Assembly (NCBI GenBank): GCA_022316685.1
Contig: JAKJHU010001581.1
Coordinates: forward strand, 1-64,000
Length of the DNA stretch: 64,000 nucleotides
Direction of reading: 5' to 3'
Source of the DNA: Progne subis subis
Taxonomy: Eukaryota; Chordata; Aves; Passeriformes; Hirundinidae
Position 1 is the first letter of the stretch, and every line of letters starts with the position of its first letter. The position numbers and the translations under genes are program-made. Below the pieces are notes generated by a model. It saw only the letters and a program-made list of their open reading frames with translations. It did no database searches and was not told where the DNA came from. Of this stretch, positions 1 to 10,715 are shown in pieces.

Positions 1-1527
1 ACCATGCCAAGCAAGGGTTGATAGATATTATGAGTAGCACCCTGAAGAACAGGGAAGGCCTGAAGACCCTCAGATGAAGCAGTAGCACCTGCCTTATCCT
101 GCCCTGTAGACCCCACAGGGTCAGATGCAGGCACTACAGGTCCCACACTAGCACTTAATCCTTCAACCTTAGCCTTTACTTCATCCCAGAACTGGCCGCG
201 GTCTCTCGGCGTTACGGTCACCTGACAGGGGGGAAGTGTCCAAGCTGTTGACGACGAGCCAACAACGCAGGAACTTTTGCTGTTATCAAAGACCGGCCGC
301 TTTCCAGCCGTGTCCCCGCTTGCGCTGAACTTAACCACCTCGCAGCCCGTAGCCGCCGCAACGCTCGCAGCGGGAAGCGGGGGCGGGGTCGGACCAGCCG
401 CTGGTGTCGGGCCCGCCGCATCCGCAACAGAGCTGGAACCCGCACTGGCCGCCGGAGACCGGTCAGATGGCTCTGCGGCAGGCACGACTGCTAGGAGGGT
501 CGTGTTGCGTCTAATCGGGGGCAGAGATCGCGCCTCCTTCCCTGGCGGGGCCGCGTCGATCCCTGCCGGCTGTCTATTAAAGCTGGTCGCCTCAGAGCCT
601 CTTCCCGCCCCGCGAGCACCGCCTGCAGCCCATGGGGCTGGCGGGAGGCGGACTGTCCGGAACCCCCCCGATAAGGGGTCCCTCGGGGCCCGGGAGCCCA
701 TGGCCCCCCCCACCCCAGAGCGGGGCGAAGCTGTCAGCCCGCGCAGGGGCAGCGCCTGCCGAGGGACTGACCGGGGCCCTGCCTCCGGCAGCGTCCCGCG
801 GCGGCGCTGGGGCGGAGGTGGCCAATGCAGCCGCCTCTGGGCCTGGTCTGGGTGCCAGGGCGGGCAGCGCGACGTCACCCGACTCCCACGGATACGTGAC
901 GGTCATGCGACAAAGGAAGCAATGTATAGTAACCGAATTCTCGCCAAACGAAAGCGGAGCCCGCTTCTCCGGGCCCCCCACCCCATCAAAGCCGAAAGGC
1001 ATGGAGGGGAGGCGACTCCGCCCCGCTCCGGCTGCCCTGCGGAGTGGGGGTCGGCGGGACCGGCCCCGGACTCGGGGGGGCTCTGCCCCCTCTGCCCGAG
1101 ACCAGCGCCGGAACCCGGGGGGGAAACCCCCCTGCGCAGGAACAGGGGATGGAGGGGAAGAATCGCAGAGAATCTCAAGTTCAGATCCCGGATCTGAAAC
1201 AATGACCCTGCCTCCTTCCAGCTCTCTGTCCCGCTTTGGAACGGGGCTCCCAGCCATCGAGCTGTAAAGGGTCGACTTAAAAACCGCTTTCTCAAATAAT
1301 TTCCATTGCAAAATTAATTCTGCAATTTCTTCCTCATGTTCTATATCAATGCAGTCTAACATCTTCATGAGATACCACTCTCGACGATTTATCACGGACC
1401 CTGGAGTGGGAAAGAACCCATGTCTCCTGCCCCATGCAAATAGACTCTGAAGCCCCTCTTGGGATATCTGAGCATCCTTCCGCTGCAAGATATCCTCCCA
1501 AAGTTCCCAGACTAAAGAATCCTTCAT
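1..1527 (-). pseudogene. gag: ERVK-type gag (matrix, proline-rich region, start of capsid), partial
   Basis: The first ATG (1525-1527) opens a frame beginning MKDSLVWELWED, with a matrix-like helical N-terminus (motif GRRHGFFPTP) of the class II avian ERV type. A long Pro/Ala/Gly/Ser-rich linker follows. The frame stops at 592 but an overlapping frame takes over at about 595-610 and stays open to the window edge. There it reads FPVLQ and then IYQPLAWHG, resembling the N-terminus of a retroviral capsid. One small indel near 600 therefore separates two otherwise open segments. Upstream of the ATG only about 47 bases separate it from the primer site, very short for a retroviral leader. The linker (about 300-1200) is strikingly GC- and CpG-rich compared with the flanks. 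The rest of the provirus lies outside the window. Confidence 0.75.
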
Positions 1528-1574
1528 GATAGACAGAAACCAGGCAAAGAGGGGAAAGAAAACCTCACCAAAAC

Positions 1575-1594
1575 GCTCCACACGGGGTCACCAG
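1575..1594 (-). other. Primer-binding site, tRNA-Trp-like
   Basis: Two bases beyond the LTR end the minus strand reads TGGTGACCCCG and then diverges. The first 11 bases agree with the tRNA-Trp primer site known from avian alpharetroviruses, while the rest does not. A different tRNA is possible. Confidence 0.55.
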
Positions 1595-1595
1595 A

Positions 1596-1997
1596 TGTCA
1601 CCGAGATACACAAATCAATCACGCGCAGACATAAATAATTCACAAGCAGAGAACCCTCTGATTCCAGCTCACTGCCTTGAGAACGGAGAGAGCAGGAAAA
1701 AGAAGGCCTCCTTGTTTATTCTTTACTTTTTTATACATTTGTGGACCTGGCAGAAGATTGGCTTTTTGGGTTTCCACTCCTCAGCCTCAGTGGTCAGACC
1801 CACTGTCAGTTACAGTTGTTTTTCAGGTTAGAAATATGCAAACAAAGGACAAAGAATGAGAAACAAAGGGTTTGTTTATGTTACATCTATGGGAAAGGTA
1901 GAAAACTGCTCCTAATATTGTACAGTGACTAAAAGATCTGACTCCATTATGAATTTCAAGAAGGCTAATAAGAAAGCTCAGAAAAACCAGGGTAACA
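1596..1997 (-). repeat. 5' LTR of the ERVK-type provirus
   Basis: A 402-bp LTR read on the minus strand. It starts TGTTACC and ends GGTGACA, an imperfect inverted repeat with TG...CA ends. A TATA-like A/T run (1727-1735) and an AATAAA signal (1715-1720) lie only about a dozen bases apart, so the poly(A) signal sits just downstream of the promoter. Confidence 0.8.
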
Positions 1998-2462
1998 GTA
2001 AAATAAAAAAAATCCTGAGAGAGTCAGAATACAACCTGACACCCAGTTAGTCAGTATGTTGCTTGCAGTCCAATCAAATTGTGGCTGCAGTTCTCCTGGA
2101 GCAACAGATGTGGTTTTGTAGAAGCAGTGCTCCTGTAGAAGGGTGTAGTTTTCCTCTGAAGGTCCAGTGGTGGTGTAGATGGGTCTGGTCTTCCTCTGGG
2201 AATCCAGTGGAAACAGGCTGCTTCTGGTGTTTAAATCTCAGCTTATATCCAGGTGGGAATGCTTGGCTCCTCCCTCTGGGTGGAGCATCTCACAATGGGA
2301 TGATGTAATTTTATCAGTCATGCAGTGAGAGGCAATGGCCCATTAACAGAAGATATCTCCCTGGAGGAGGATGGGTCATGGAAGAGATCAAGAACACTGC
2401 CCCATTTGGTTTTAACAGCTGGCCATTAACCAAAGATATCGCCCTGGAGTTATGAGAAATGG
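1998..2462 (-). repeat. LTR-D copy 1, truncated by the ERVK-type provirus
   Basis: Minus-strand sequence closely matches 17905-18511 (minus) and 5298-5790 (plus). Shared landmarks are a start TGTTAAAACCA (near 2407-2417), a block around ATCCCATTGTGAGATG, a TATA-like GGATATAAGC, and the segment GTGTCAGGTTGTATTCTGA. The U3 start is preceded by a second, diverged copy of the same U3 block (about 2418-2462), so the 5' end is tandemly duplicated. The 3' end is interrupted at 1998 by the ERVK insertion. The internal provirus of this family was not seen; an ERVL-type origin is possible but unproven. Confidence 0.7.
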
Positions 2463-2467
2463 GTCAT

Positions 2468-2517
2468 GGAACAGTTTTTACTTGGATCTCCAGTTGGTTT
2501 GTTTTCAAACTAGCACA
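2468..2517 (+). repeat. Fragment of an LTR-D 3' end in the opposite orientation
   Basis: Plus-strand sequence ending TTTTCAAACTAGCACA resembles the 3' terminus of the plus-strand LTR-D (CTTTCAAGCCAGCACA, ending at 5790). It abuts the minus-strand copy 1 head to head. The match is about 45 bases and imperfect. Confidence 0.45.
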
Positions 2518-2519
2518 CT

Positions 2520-2860
2520 GGGAGAAGTGGGACCACACTGGGAAACTACTGTGAGAAGTTTGGAGAGACTGGTCTACATTGTGGGTGACTGGGCAGGACT
2601 GGGAGCATGCAGGGAGGGACTGGGATCATCTGTGGAGTGACTGGGACTATACTAGGGGCAACTGGGAGAACTGGGAACACACGGGAGGAAAGTGGGAGCA
2701 ACTGGGAGCAACTGGGACCATGCTGGGGCAAACTGCATCATAATGGGGAATGACTGGCAGTGACTGGGCTCCTACTGGGAGTGCTGACAAAACTGAAAGC
2801 ACACAGGGTGGGGCAACTAGGCTGATACTGGGAGCAGCCTCTTCTGGCACCAGGACCACT
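2520..2860. repeat. Degenerate ACTGGGA minisatellite
   Basis: The core ACTGGGA/GCAACTGGGA recurs at irregular short spacing (for example 2588-2600, 2640-2730, 2755-2785). Such degenerate arrays are common in avian intergenic DNA. No coding frame is convincing here. Confidence 0.65.
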
Positions 2861-2879
2861 GAACCCCTTTCCAGTGAGA

Positions 2880-3561
2880 TATGAACTTCAAAGGAATTCA
2901 GGGTTTTAGAAAAGTTAAGGTTTTAGCTAAGATAAGCTTTGCCTGAATTAGTTAAAGTAGATCGATAGATAGATAAGCTGTGCTGGAAATAATTAGGAGT
3001 CAATGGTTAGTTGAAAGGAAATGAATCTAAAATAGCTATCCCAGATCTAAATAACTAATTGTTTGTCACTTTTGTATTTGTTTAGCTGTGTTTATAATGA
3101 GAAACAGAAGAAACTGGTAAATAGATCTAAGAACACAGACAACTGTAAATCTCTAACATCCAGAAGCCCATTGAACAGTCACGGAAACAGGAAACTGGAG
3201 TTCTACCAGGTTCCATTTGTCTTGTTATCCATTGAAAAGGTTGAAAATTTAGAATGAGAAGACTCTCCTTGCTTCCTCTTTTTATGATCCCTCCCCATAA
3301 AAGAGACCACTGACCTAATTCAAAGAACAAACTATGCATGCTTAATGGCCTTTTATCTAATTATAATTGAAGCAGAGGATGCCAAGCATTAGTGTTATGA
3401 ATGTATTAGTATTTGTGGTATTCAACACTTATAAATAAATAGAGTCTGTAATCACTTGTAACTTTGCAGTGCATATTAGGGAGTGATCCCACACAGCTCG
3501 GCATTGCATTAAACCTACACTTTCTAACTCTAACCTGTTAGAGAGTCTTTTGTCCGTCACA
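2880..3561 (+). repeat. Probable solo LTR of another ERV family
   Basis: The segment has a TATA box (TATAAATA, 3430-3437), an ATTAAA poly(A) signal (about 3506) and a terminal CCGTCACA at 3561, in the order expected of an LTR read on the plus strand. The 5' boundary is uncertain and no target-site duplication was identified. Confidence 0.4.
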
Positions 3562-3604
3562 GTTGGGTATTGATATTAGATCAATATCCATATTTTAATA
3601 AATC

Positions 3605-4010
3605 ATCCATCATCCCCCCTCCAGCCCTAGCACCTCGCTGGGGTCCCAGCAATCCCAGGTGTCCTCCACTCTTGGGGTCCCCGCTTTGGGGTTCTGGGGG
3701 TCTCCTCTCTCAGGGGTCTCACTTAGGGAAACTGCAGCTTTCCTGAGGCTCCCCAAACCTGGTGTCACTGCCCCCCACCAGTCCCGTGCGGTCTCCACAT
3801 GGCACCGGCAGAGCTCGGAGGGCCCGGCCGGGGAAGCCCAACCCCCTGTGTGGGCACCCACATCCGCCCGCCCCCTGCCACGGCTCTGCCACCACCGCCA
3901 CTGGGACCCCCAAAAACACCCCCCAAGGACCCCCAATGTCCCCCGAGGGGCTTCTGCAGCTCGGCTTTGGAGCCCTGCAAACTCCAAATATCTCCCCTGA
4001 AACAAGGCAG
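3605..4010. repeat. GC-rich segment paralogous to 17500-17800
   Basis: Phrases such as TGGGGTCCCAGCA, GCCACTGGGACCCCCAA, CCCAAGG and CTTTGGAG...CTCCAAA.ATCTCC recur in the same order at 17500-17800, just upstream of the zinc-finger pseudogene. It is probably a duplicated 5' flank of a zinc-finger gene, left here without its gene. The overlapping open frames in several phases are composition effects. Confidence 0.5.
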
Positions 4011-4030
4011 AAAAGAACTTTATAACAACA

Positions 4031-5297
4031 GTTGTTAGAGTGGTATGTATTTTTAATTGACGTTGAGGTGCATGGGGATTAACTTCACTAAAGACATGCA
4101 TGAACACTAGAGAGCTTGCCTCTCTTATTTTTCTTTGAGGTCTTACATATGCATGGCATTCAAATCTGCCTTATACATATTTATTCTCTGGCCTCACTCA
4201 TCCTCACTTCTATGGTAATTAACTCCTCTTGGTACATCCTCTTGGGCATGCTTAGTTCCATGGTGGTCTCCAAGGGTCTCTAGAAGATGAAAGAAATGGA
4301 GTTTTCCTCAGTGAACTCTTCACCTTTCTTTTTCTTGTGTGTGCTTTGGTCCTTTTGGCACTTTTTCAAGGCAAGACATCAGTTTCTAGTGAGTCTGTGT
4401 TTTCTCTTTTTTGCATTTTTTGCTTTGTTATCTTGTTATGTTTAGGTTAGTCTTTCTTGTTATCACGGAGGGTCCTGGATGTTTGTACTGCTTTAAAATA
4501 TGTAAACAGGCACAGCACTCGATATTCACTAAATGCCTTCTAAAATGTACAATACATTCTAAAATACAGTGTATGCTCTTAAGTTTGCTATAAAGATTAG
4601 CTAGAATTTTCAAGCCTCTGTCTCATGCCCTCCCTTTTCTATAGACCCAGTAAATTCTTTTACTACTACTGGGGCATCTCTCTAGCTTTAACTCACTATC
4701 TTGATAAGTCTCTTTTAACATTATCCTATGTGTTTTAGATAATGAGGTTAAAATTGCAACTCGCTTTAAATCCTCGTTCTATATGAGTACTACAATAGAT
4801 GTTATTAAATTTATACTAAATAAGATCAGCAAAAAATGATGGGGTGACATAGGGTGTTAAGATTCTAGTTGCATTTAGTGACTATAAAGAGTGCATCCAA
4901 CAAGAGTTGTGGCTTGTGTCTTGCTTTACTTTTTGTAGAACTCTCCTTATTTCTTTTGTATCATCTTGGACAGCTACTACAGTTTTTTGTCTGTTCTCTT
5001 GAATTTCTTTTACAATTTTGTTCAAATCTTCATGCTTTATTAATTGCTTTACTAGGGTTAGGTTTATTCTAATAAGAGTGGCTAACAATTACTGATAGGT
5101 TTTATAATTAGACTTGATTAACTGGTGGGATATAACTGGCGCTAAATATGAAAAGTTGTACCTGACAATCTTAACAAAATTGTAGATACAGAAATTAGAA
5201 TGATTTTTAGCAGGTAAGGATATATTATTTCTATCTTGTCCTAGGTTACAGTGTAAGATGTGCCCAAAGTATGTATTCTATCACCATCTACATGAGC
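4031..5297. other. AT-rich intergenic DNA, unresolved
   Basis: No LTR ends, protein domains or tandem repeats were recognised. The minus strand has a 68-codon frame at 4882-5088 predicted to be charged and helical (motif EIQENRQKT). It resembles nothing I can name and has no supporting neighbours, so it is not called a gene. Confidence 0.4.
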
Positions 5298-5790
5298 TGT
5301 TGAAGCTAGGTTGGGCAGTGTTTCCCTTGCCCCCTCCCTCCAGACTATCTTCTGTTAATGGCCCATCAATGCCCTGCTGCATGACTCATAGATAACTCCC
5401 TCCAGGAGCTATCTCTGTTCAATGGGCAATCAAGGCCCCATTGCAAGACTGATAAAATGATATCAGCCCATTGTGAGATGCTGTGCCCAGGGGGAGGAGC
5501 CAAGCATTCCCACCTGGATAGAATCTGGGATTTGGGACAGCACAGGCAGCCTTACCCACTGGATTCCCAGAGGACAAGAGCTACCAGACCTTTCTATGGG
5601 ACACTGCTTCAACCAGACCACTTCATCTGGACTGCTACCACCACCACAGGGAATCAGGTTGTATTCTGATTCTGTCAGTGATCTTTTCTACTATTGCATT
5701 TATTTTATTTTACCTTTTATTTTCACCTCCTATTAAATTGTTTTTTTCTGACTTGGAGTATTTCGTTGGTTTTGCTTTCAAGCCAGCACA
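5298..5790 (+). repeat. LTR-D copy 2, full-length solo LTR
   Basis: This 493-bp LTR starts TGTTGAAGC and ends GCCAGCACA. It carries the LTR-D landmarks in plus orientation: the ATCAGCCCATTGTGAGATG block, a GGATAGAATC segment where the minus copies read GGATATAAGC, ATCAGGTTGTATTCTGA, and an ATTAAA poly(A) signal near 5732. No clear target-site duplication was seen. Confidence 0.65.
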
Positions 5791-7120
5791 TGTCGACATC
5801 TCTTTCACCTACTTTCTCTGTTAGAATTGACCAGTCCTTCCTCTCTTTGATCACTAATTTGGTCAAATAGGACTAAAAAGCAATGATCCCTTGCAACATG
5901 GTGATCTGCTCAGTATATTTCACATTTTCCCATTTATTAGTTATCAAGACTTAATTCTGACCTGTAAAAAATACAGTCTTTCAGCTTTAAGAGGCAGAGG
6001 ACATGAATTCCATTGAAATTGCCTCATTAATATTTATTTTGCTTCAGAGTGGCTCATGAACTGTTTCAAGTTTGGATAAGCAATTAATGCATCGGTGACT
6101 CTAAAAGATAGGGAAAAAATGATTGTGAGCAAGCAAATAATGGCTTGCTTAGGGACACAGCAGTCTCTGCATTTTTAGAAGAGTATTTCATTACATTTCT
6201 TGAGCTTTAAAGAAGCAAACAAAGAAAAAAAAGCTTTATATGTTGAGAAATATCATATATAATTATGCAAGTGTTAATGTGAGAATCTACAGTGTCATGC
6301 CTAATGATACATGTAGTTGTGCAGTTTTTTTGCCAAACGTTTATGTGTAAAAGATTGGACAGGTGGGATTGCACTGTGTGCAATTTGTAATTTGTCCTAC
6401 AGGATTAACTATGGACTACCAGACATATTTCTATAAATACAGCTATGATTGATTCTGATCAGGTTTAGACAGAAAGATTTATTCACATCACAGAGTATTA
6501 AAAAGAGTTATTTGCTCCACAGTATAGAAGCTATAAAAATTATAGAATATAGTGCTCTAGGAAGCAATTTTGAAGTAAACAGGGCCTGCTGGAGTTGTTT
6601 GAGCCCATTGCAGGCAGAGCCTCCTGCTCCAGCAGGAACTGCCTTTCCTGTGCCAGGACCAGGGCAGATCCCGCTGCAGGAAAAGCCCCAGGCCAGCCCC
6701 AAGACAGTGAAGGCCTCGGGCACAAGTGCAGAGTGCCGTGCTGGGAGCTGTGCCAGGGAGAGCCTGAGGCACCAAAGGCACCTTGGCAGCAGCAGCTGCT
6801 TCCAGGCCATGGCCAGAAGCCTCCCTTGGCAAGGCGGCCTGGTGGCCACCACTGCAGAGCTGCTGCTCCAGGGCTCATTTCTGGATGGGCTCTGCCCCAG
6901 CCCACAGAGTGTGACCTCAGCCCTGACTCTGTCCCAGCCGCTGTGCCTGAGCCCTGCAAAGCCTAAAGGTCACCTGTGCCAGCCTGGCTCTGTCAGCCCC
7001 TGGGGCAGGGCAGGGAAAGGCCAGAGAAGGGGCTGGCTTTGGCTGCTGCATGTGGGCTCCAGCAGAGACAAGGAGGAGTCAAGGCAGTGGATGGAGTCCA
7101 GTGAGCAGCCCCTTCTCCCC
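5791..7120. other. Intergenic: AT-rich part, then a GC-rich block
   Basis: 5791-6560 is AT-rich with nothing recognisable. 6560-7120 is abruptly GC-rich, with open frames on both strands and no domain I recognise. The composition resembles the host blocks in the inverted-repeat arms but I could not align them. Confidence 0.4.
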
Positions 7121-7124
7121 ATGC

Positions 7125-7425
7125 AATCCTGGAATGCTTTGGATGGGAAGAGCTCTGCAGTGCTCATCTCATCCAAACCCCTGCCATGAGCAGGGACATC
7201 TTTCACCAGATCAGGTTGTTCAGAGCCCTGTCCCAGCTGGACTTGAATGTTTCCAGGGATGGGGCAGTGAGCACCTCCCTGGGAACCTGTCCTGGTGTAT
7301 CACCAACCTCATCATCAAAATTTCCTCCTTATCTCCCCTTATCTGAACCTCCCTTCCTTTAGAATAAACCACCACCCTTTGTCCTATTGTGACAGGCCCC
7401 ACTAAAACCTTTGTCCACCATTGCA
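7125..7425 (-). mobile_element. CR1 LINE, 3' end
   Basis: The segment reads as the reverse complement of a CR1 3' region. It has the stretch around CAAACCCCTGCCATGAGCAG, the GTTTCCAGGGATGGGGCA segment, and the ATTTCCTCCTTAT...CCTTTGTCCTAT region typical of avian CR1 elements. It is 5'-truncated as usual. Confidence 0.75.
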
Positions 7426-7560
7426 TTTCCAATCAGCTGGGTTTCCATGCAATTGCCATGACAGGTGTAATGTTTTAATTTAATAAAACCAGGCAGAAAC
7501 ACCAATTAATGTAGGGCTTTTAGTATTTATTCTCTTTTTCTGGAGGGAGAGATTAGGAGG

Positions 7561-7591
<31 letters not shown>

Positions 7592-9956
7592 TTTAAGATT
7601 AAAATGAACAAAAAAAAGTTTTATTAACACACACTAAAATAAAAAAAAGTTGAGAAAAAGAAAACAATCTAAAACAGAATGACACTTTAAAACACACTTC
7701 TCTTAAAAACTATTAACTTTCTTTTGAACAACATAGAAACACACAACTTGAGATTTTCAGTCAGTTTCACTATTTAGACATAATTACTCATTACTTTTTG
7801 GAGAAGAGTCTCTCTAAATTTTTTTATGAAGATGTTTGCCACAAGACAAAATAGTCCATTGCTCTCAATGTCTCACATCTGCTGCCCCCAGATTTTCACA
7901 GACTGTGATGTTCTATCAGCAGAGCTCTCAGTGTATCTGGGGTACTATTTACAAATACTTCTTCTAATCTAAAATCATCTTTGTCTCAAAGGCTGAGACC
8001 TCCTTTTAACCCAGGAGGGGTGGGGGCTTAAAGTTCCCAAATAAATTTCAATTACATCAGTCCTCAATTTTGATTAGAATAGCATTCTCCCCAACAACAC
8101 TAAGATGCTGCAAAGAACAGTCCATTTCTCCATGGTTTACCCTAGAGAAGTCGGTTAAAAATGTCCACTTCATCAATCCTATCCAATATTATTAGTTCTT
8201 TCACTTCTAATCTAACTGACTTCATTGGTGTCTGTTCTATGTACCCTCTGATTTCTTTCTCTCAAGGAGGAGTTGTGCTTTAAAAGCTCCATGTTGCTAG
8301 GAAAGGGTTAAATCCGCCCGAGGTTGCAAGGGCCACGTGCAAGCGCCAGGCTGCATGAGCTGTAGAAAATGCAAAGCTGTGCTGATGGAGGAAGCTGGCA
8401 GATGTCCTTTTTTCCACCCCTCGGTCTCATCCAGGCCGGCCCAGTTCAGAGCTACAGAGCTGTGAAAGGGCTCAACCCAGGCTGCTCCCATGTGGGCAGC
8501 AGCTCTCAGGGGCCCGGCCTGGGCCTGCCCACCGCCCACGATGTTACCTCATGGCTGATTCCAAAGCGAGAGAGAGACCGATCAGCAGCAGATGAGTTTA
8601 AAATGTCCCCTCCAAAGTCACATCGACATTTCCCATTGGTCAACTTAGCTGCCAATATCCCGGCCAGCTTTCTGATGGGTCCCTGTCCTCCCCCCACAAA
8701 ACCAGGGTGATGGCAGGGAAAAACATTTCACATTTCCCTATAACCAGAAAACAAAACTGTGCCAACCCATGATAGAAGCCAAAGCTAAAAAATCAGCATT
8801 ATTTCACATTATTGATTTTTAATTAAATTGAAAAAAAAAAAAAAATCAGTATATTTTGAAATAGCTACAACTAATAATAACTATAATACTATATTTCACT
8901 TGCACAAAGAAACCTGAGCTCAAGATTTAAACCTTCCTTCTCTCACTCCATGTGGGAGCATTCCAAAACCAATTCTTCCTTCTGTGGTGCTGTTTCCAAT
9001 GTGCTGTTAACAAAATCCATCCTCATCTTCCCAAACACAAGTTCTTTGCCTTTTTCCATATGCAATTTTGGATGCATTTTAACACATCCAGCAGTTCAGC
9101 CTCCTTTACCTGACTCCTCCATTCCACATAGGGTGCTCTGACCTCAGCCCATTCTAGAGCCAGCGAGCACTAGGAAGGGCCGCCCATCCAGGAATTTCAG
9201 ACGGGGCTGATTCCTCACATTTACATTTAAAAAGTGACATTTTGTGTGATCTGGCCAGACTCACCAGTTGTTTTACCAGTGGGCAGGTCAGCACCAAAAC
9301 ACAAACACCACCTGAAGGAATCAGTGTCATTTACTACAGCTCAAAGCAGCAAAGGAGCACAAAAGGAGCAGCTCAGCAATGCACCCAACCATCACTACCA
9401 AAGATTGCCTGCAGGGATTGAGAAAGATCCATCACCAGTTCCCCTCAGACTTTCCCATCACCCACATGCACACATCAGCTGGGGGAAGCTGTCCCAGCCA
9501 AGGACTGCAGAGCCACTCCCGGACACTGGGAATTGCTGCAGGTGCCTCCAGCCACAGGTGAGGCTCCAACCTGGCTGGGAGAGGGCCCAGCTCTGATAGT
9601 GCTGAATAAACCAACTGACAGCACTTCTAGGGCAGGAACAGCTGGTTTCATCCTCCTCTTGGGTCCCTCCCAAAGCCTGGCCAGGGCCCAAGGAGGAACC
9701 AAGGGAGGTGACTTTGACCATCCAGCCCCAAACAAGGCCAGATGTCAGATTTCATGGCCTTGTCTGGCTTCTAAACACAGAAAGGTCAATACATGTCTCA
9801 CTAATGAGTGGATACATCTATCACACTGCTAATGACCATGCATATTTCACTAATGAGCAGATACAAAGATAACCTTTGGTTGGAAGGTTGATGCAGAGGT
9901 CACCTTTGGCTCAGGGCCTGCTGTTCAGGCCTCACTCAGGCCTCTTGTCCAGGCCT
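7426..9956. other. Intergenic DNA, no gene seen
   Basis: Contains a 26-base A tract at 7561-7586, AT-rich sequence to about 8280, a moderately GC-rich island (8290-8700) and mixed sequence beyond. No domains, RNA genes or LTR ends were recognised. Confidence 0.4.
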
Positions 9957-10045
9957 GGGATGAGCAGGGACATCTTTCACCACATCAGGTTGTTCAGAGC
10001 CCTGTCCCAGCTGACTTGAATGTTTCCAGGGATGGGGCATTGACC
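9957..10045 (-). mobile_element. CR1 LINE fragment
   Basis: It matches 7190-7275 almost base for base (GAGCAGGGACATCTTTCACC through CAGGGATGGGGCA), again as the complement of a CR1 3' region. Confidence 0.65.
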
Positions 10046-10715
10046 ACCTGCAGCCCCCCACATCCCCCCTGGCCACGGAACCTGGCTGCAGAAATGGGTC
10101 CTTGGGGTGCTTTCCAAGGAAACTTGAAGGGATGAGGGATCCAAGCCAGCAGTGGGGTCAGTGCAGTGTCCATGGCCACAGCCCCTTGCAATGGCCCAGG
10201 GCAGGTTGGGATGATGATCCACCCTCACTCCTGGCCCAGGGCAGGGCTGCAGTGCTCTTGGTGGCACCTTGGGCTTGGCCACACTTGAGGAGGGTTTCTG
10301 TTTTCACTGGGGAAACTCAGGAGTTTTAGATTGCTTCAAAAATAAAGAAAATCTTCTTTGGCTAATGCAGCCAGGTCTCAAGGAAAGCAGTTCCCAGGTG
10401 AGTGAGAATAGATAGGATGTGCTTTGGCAATGTGGAGCAAGGTTGTCCACACCGGGTCAGACCTCAAGGCACAGTTTCTCTGAGCAGGCCAGACCTCCTT
10501 GGGAGACCCTGGTTCAGTTTCAACCACAGAATGCTGCAACCACCTCCTGTGTAATGAGAACAGTATTGAAATACACCCTTGAAAATAGGAATACATATTT
10601 CTTAGAAGCTCTTTGAAATATTTCTCCATAACTCCAATAGGAAAACTTCCTAATGAATGGCACTAGACCAGAGGGAACTCAAGGCAGAACCATGGTTTGT
10701 CAGGACTTACATGAC
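10046..10715. other. Intergenic DNA, nothing recognised
   Basis: GC-rich at first, then mixed. Open frames are short, overlapping and without recognisable domains. Confidence 0.4.

Larger units (their letters stand above)
1..1997 (-). mobile_element. ERVK-type (class II) provirus, 5' part, cut by the window edge
   Basis: On the minus strand the order is LTR (1596-1997), primer-binding site (1575-1594), then a gag reading frame that runs to the left edge. The element sits inside an LTR-D copy: sequence matching LTR-D resumes at 1998 immediately beyond the LTR end. The far end of the provirus lies outside the window, so no target-site duplication can be checked. The gag frame has only one visible frameshift, so the insertion looks much younger than ERV-A. 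Confidence 0.8.

Noticed and set aside
277..1267. Long plus-strand open frames over the ERVK gag region
   Set aside because: They are antisense shadows of the GC-rich gag, with low-complexity Pro/Gly/Arg composition.
4882..5088. Retroviral Env or coiled-coil gene fragment
   Set aside because: The 68-codon helical frame has no neighbouring retroviral motifs and I could not match it to any family.
7561..7586. A tract as the tail of a processed pseudogene
   Set aside because: No gene-derived sequence precedes it on the plus strand and no target-site duplication was seen.
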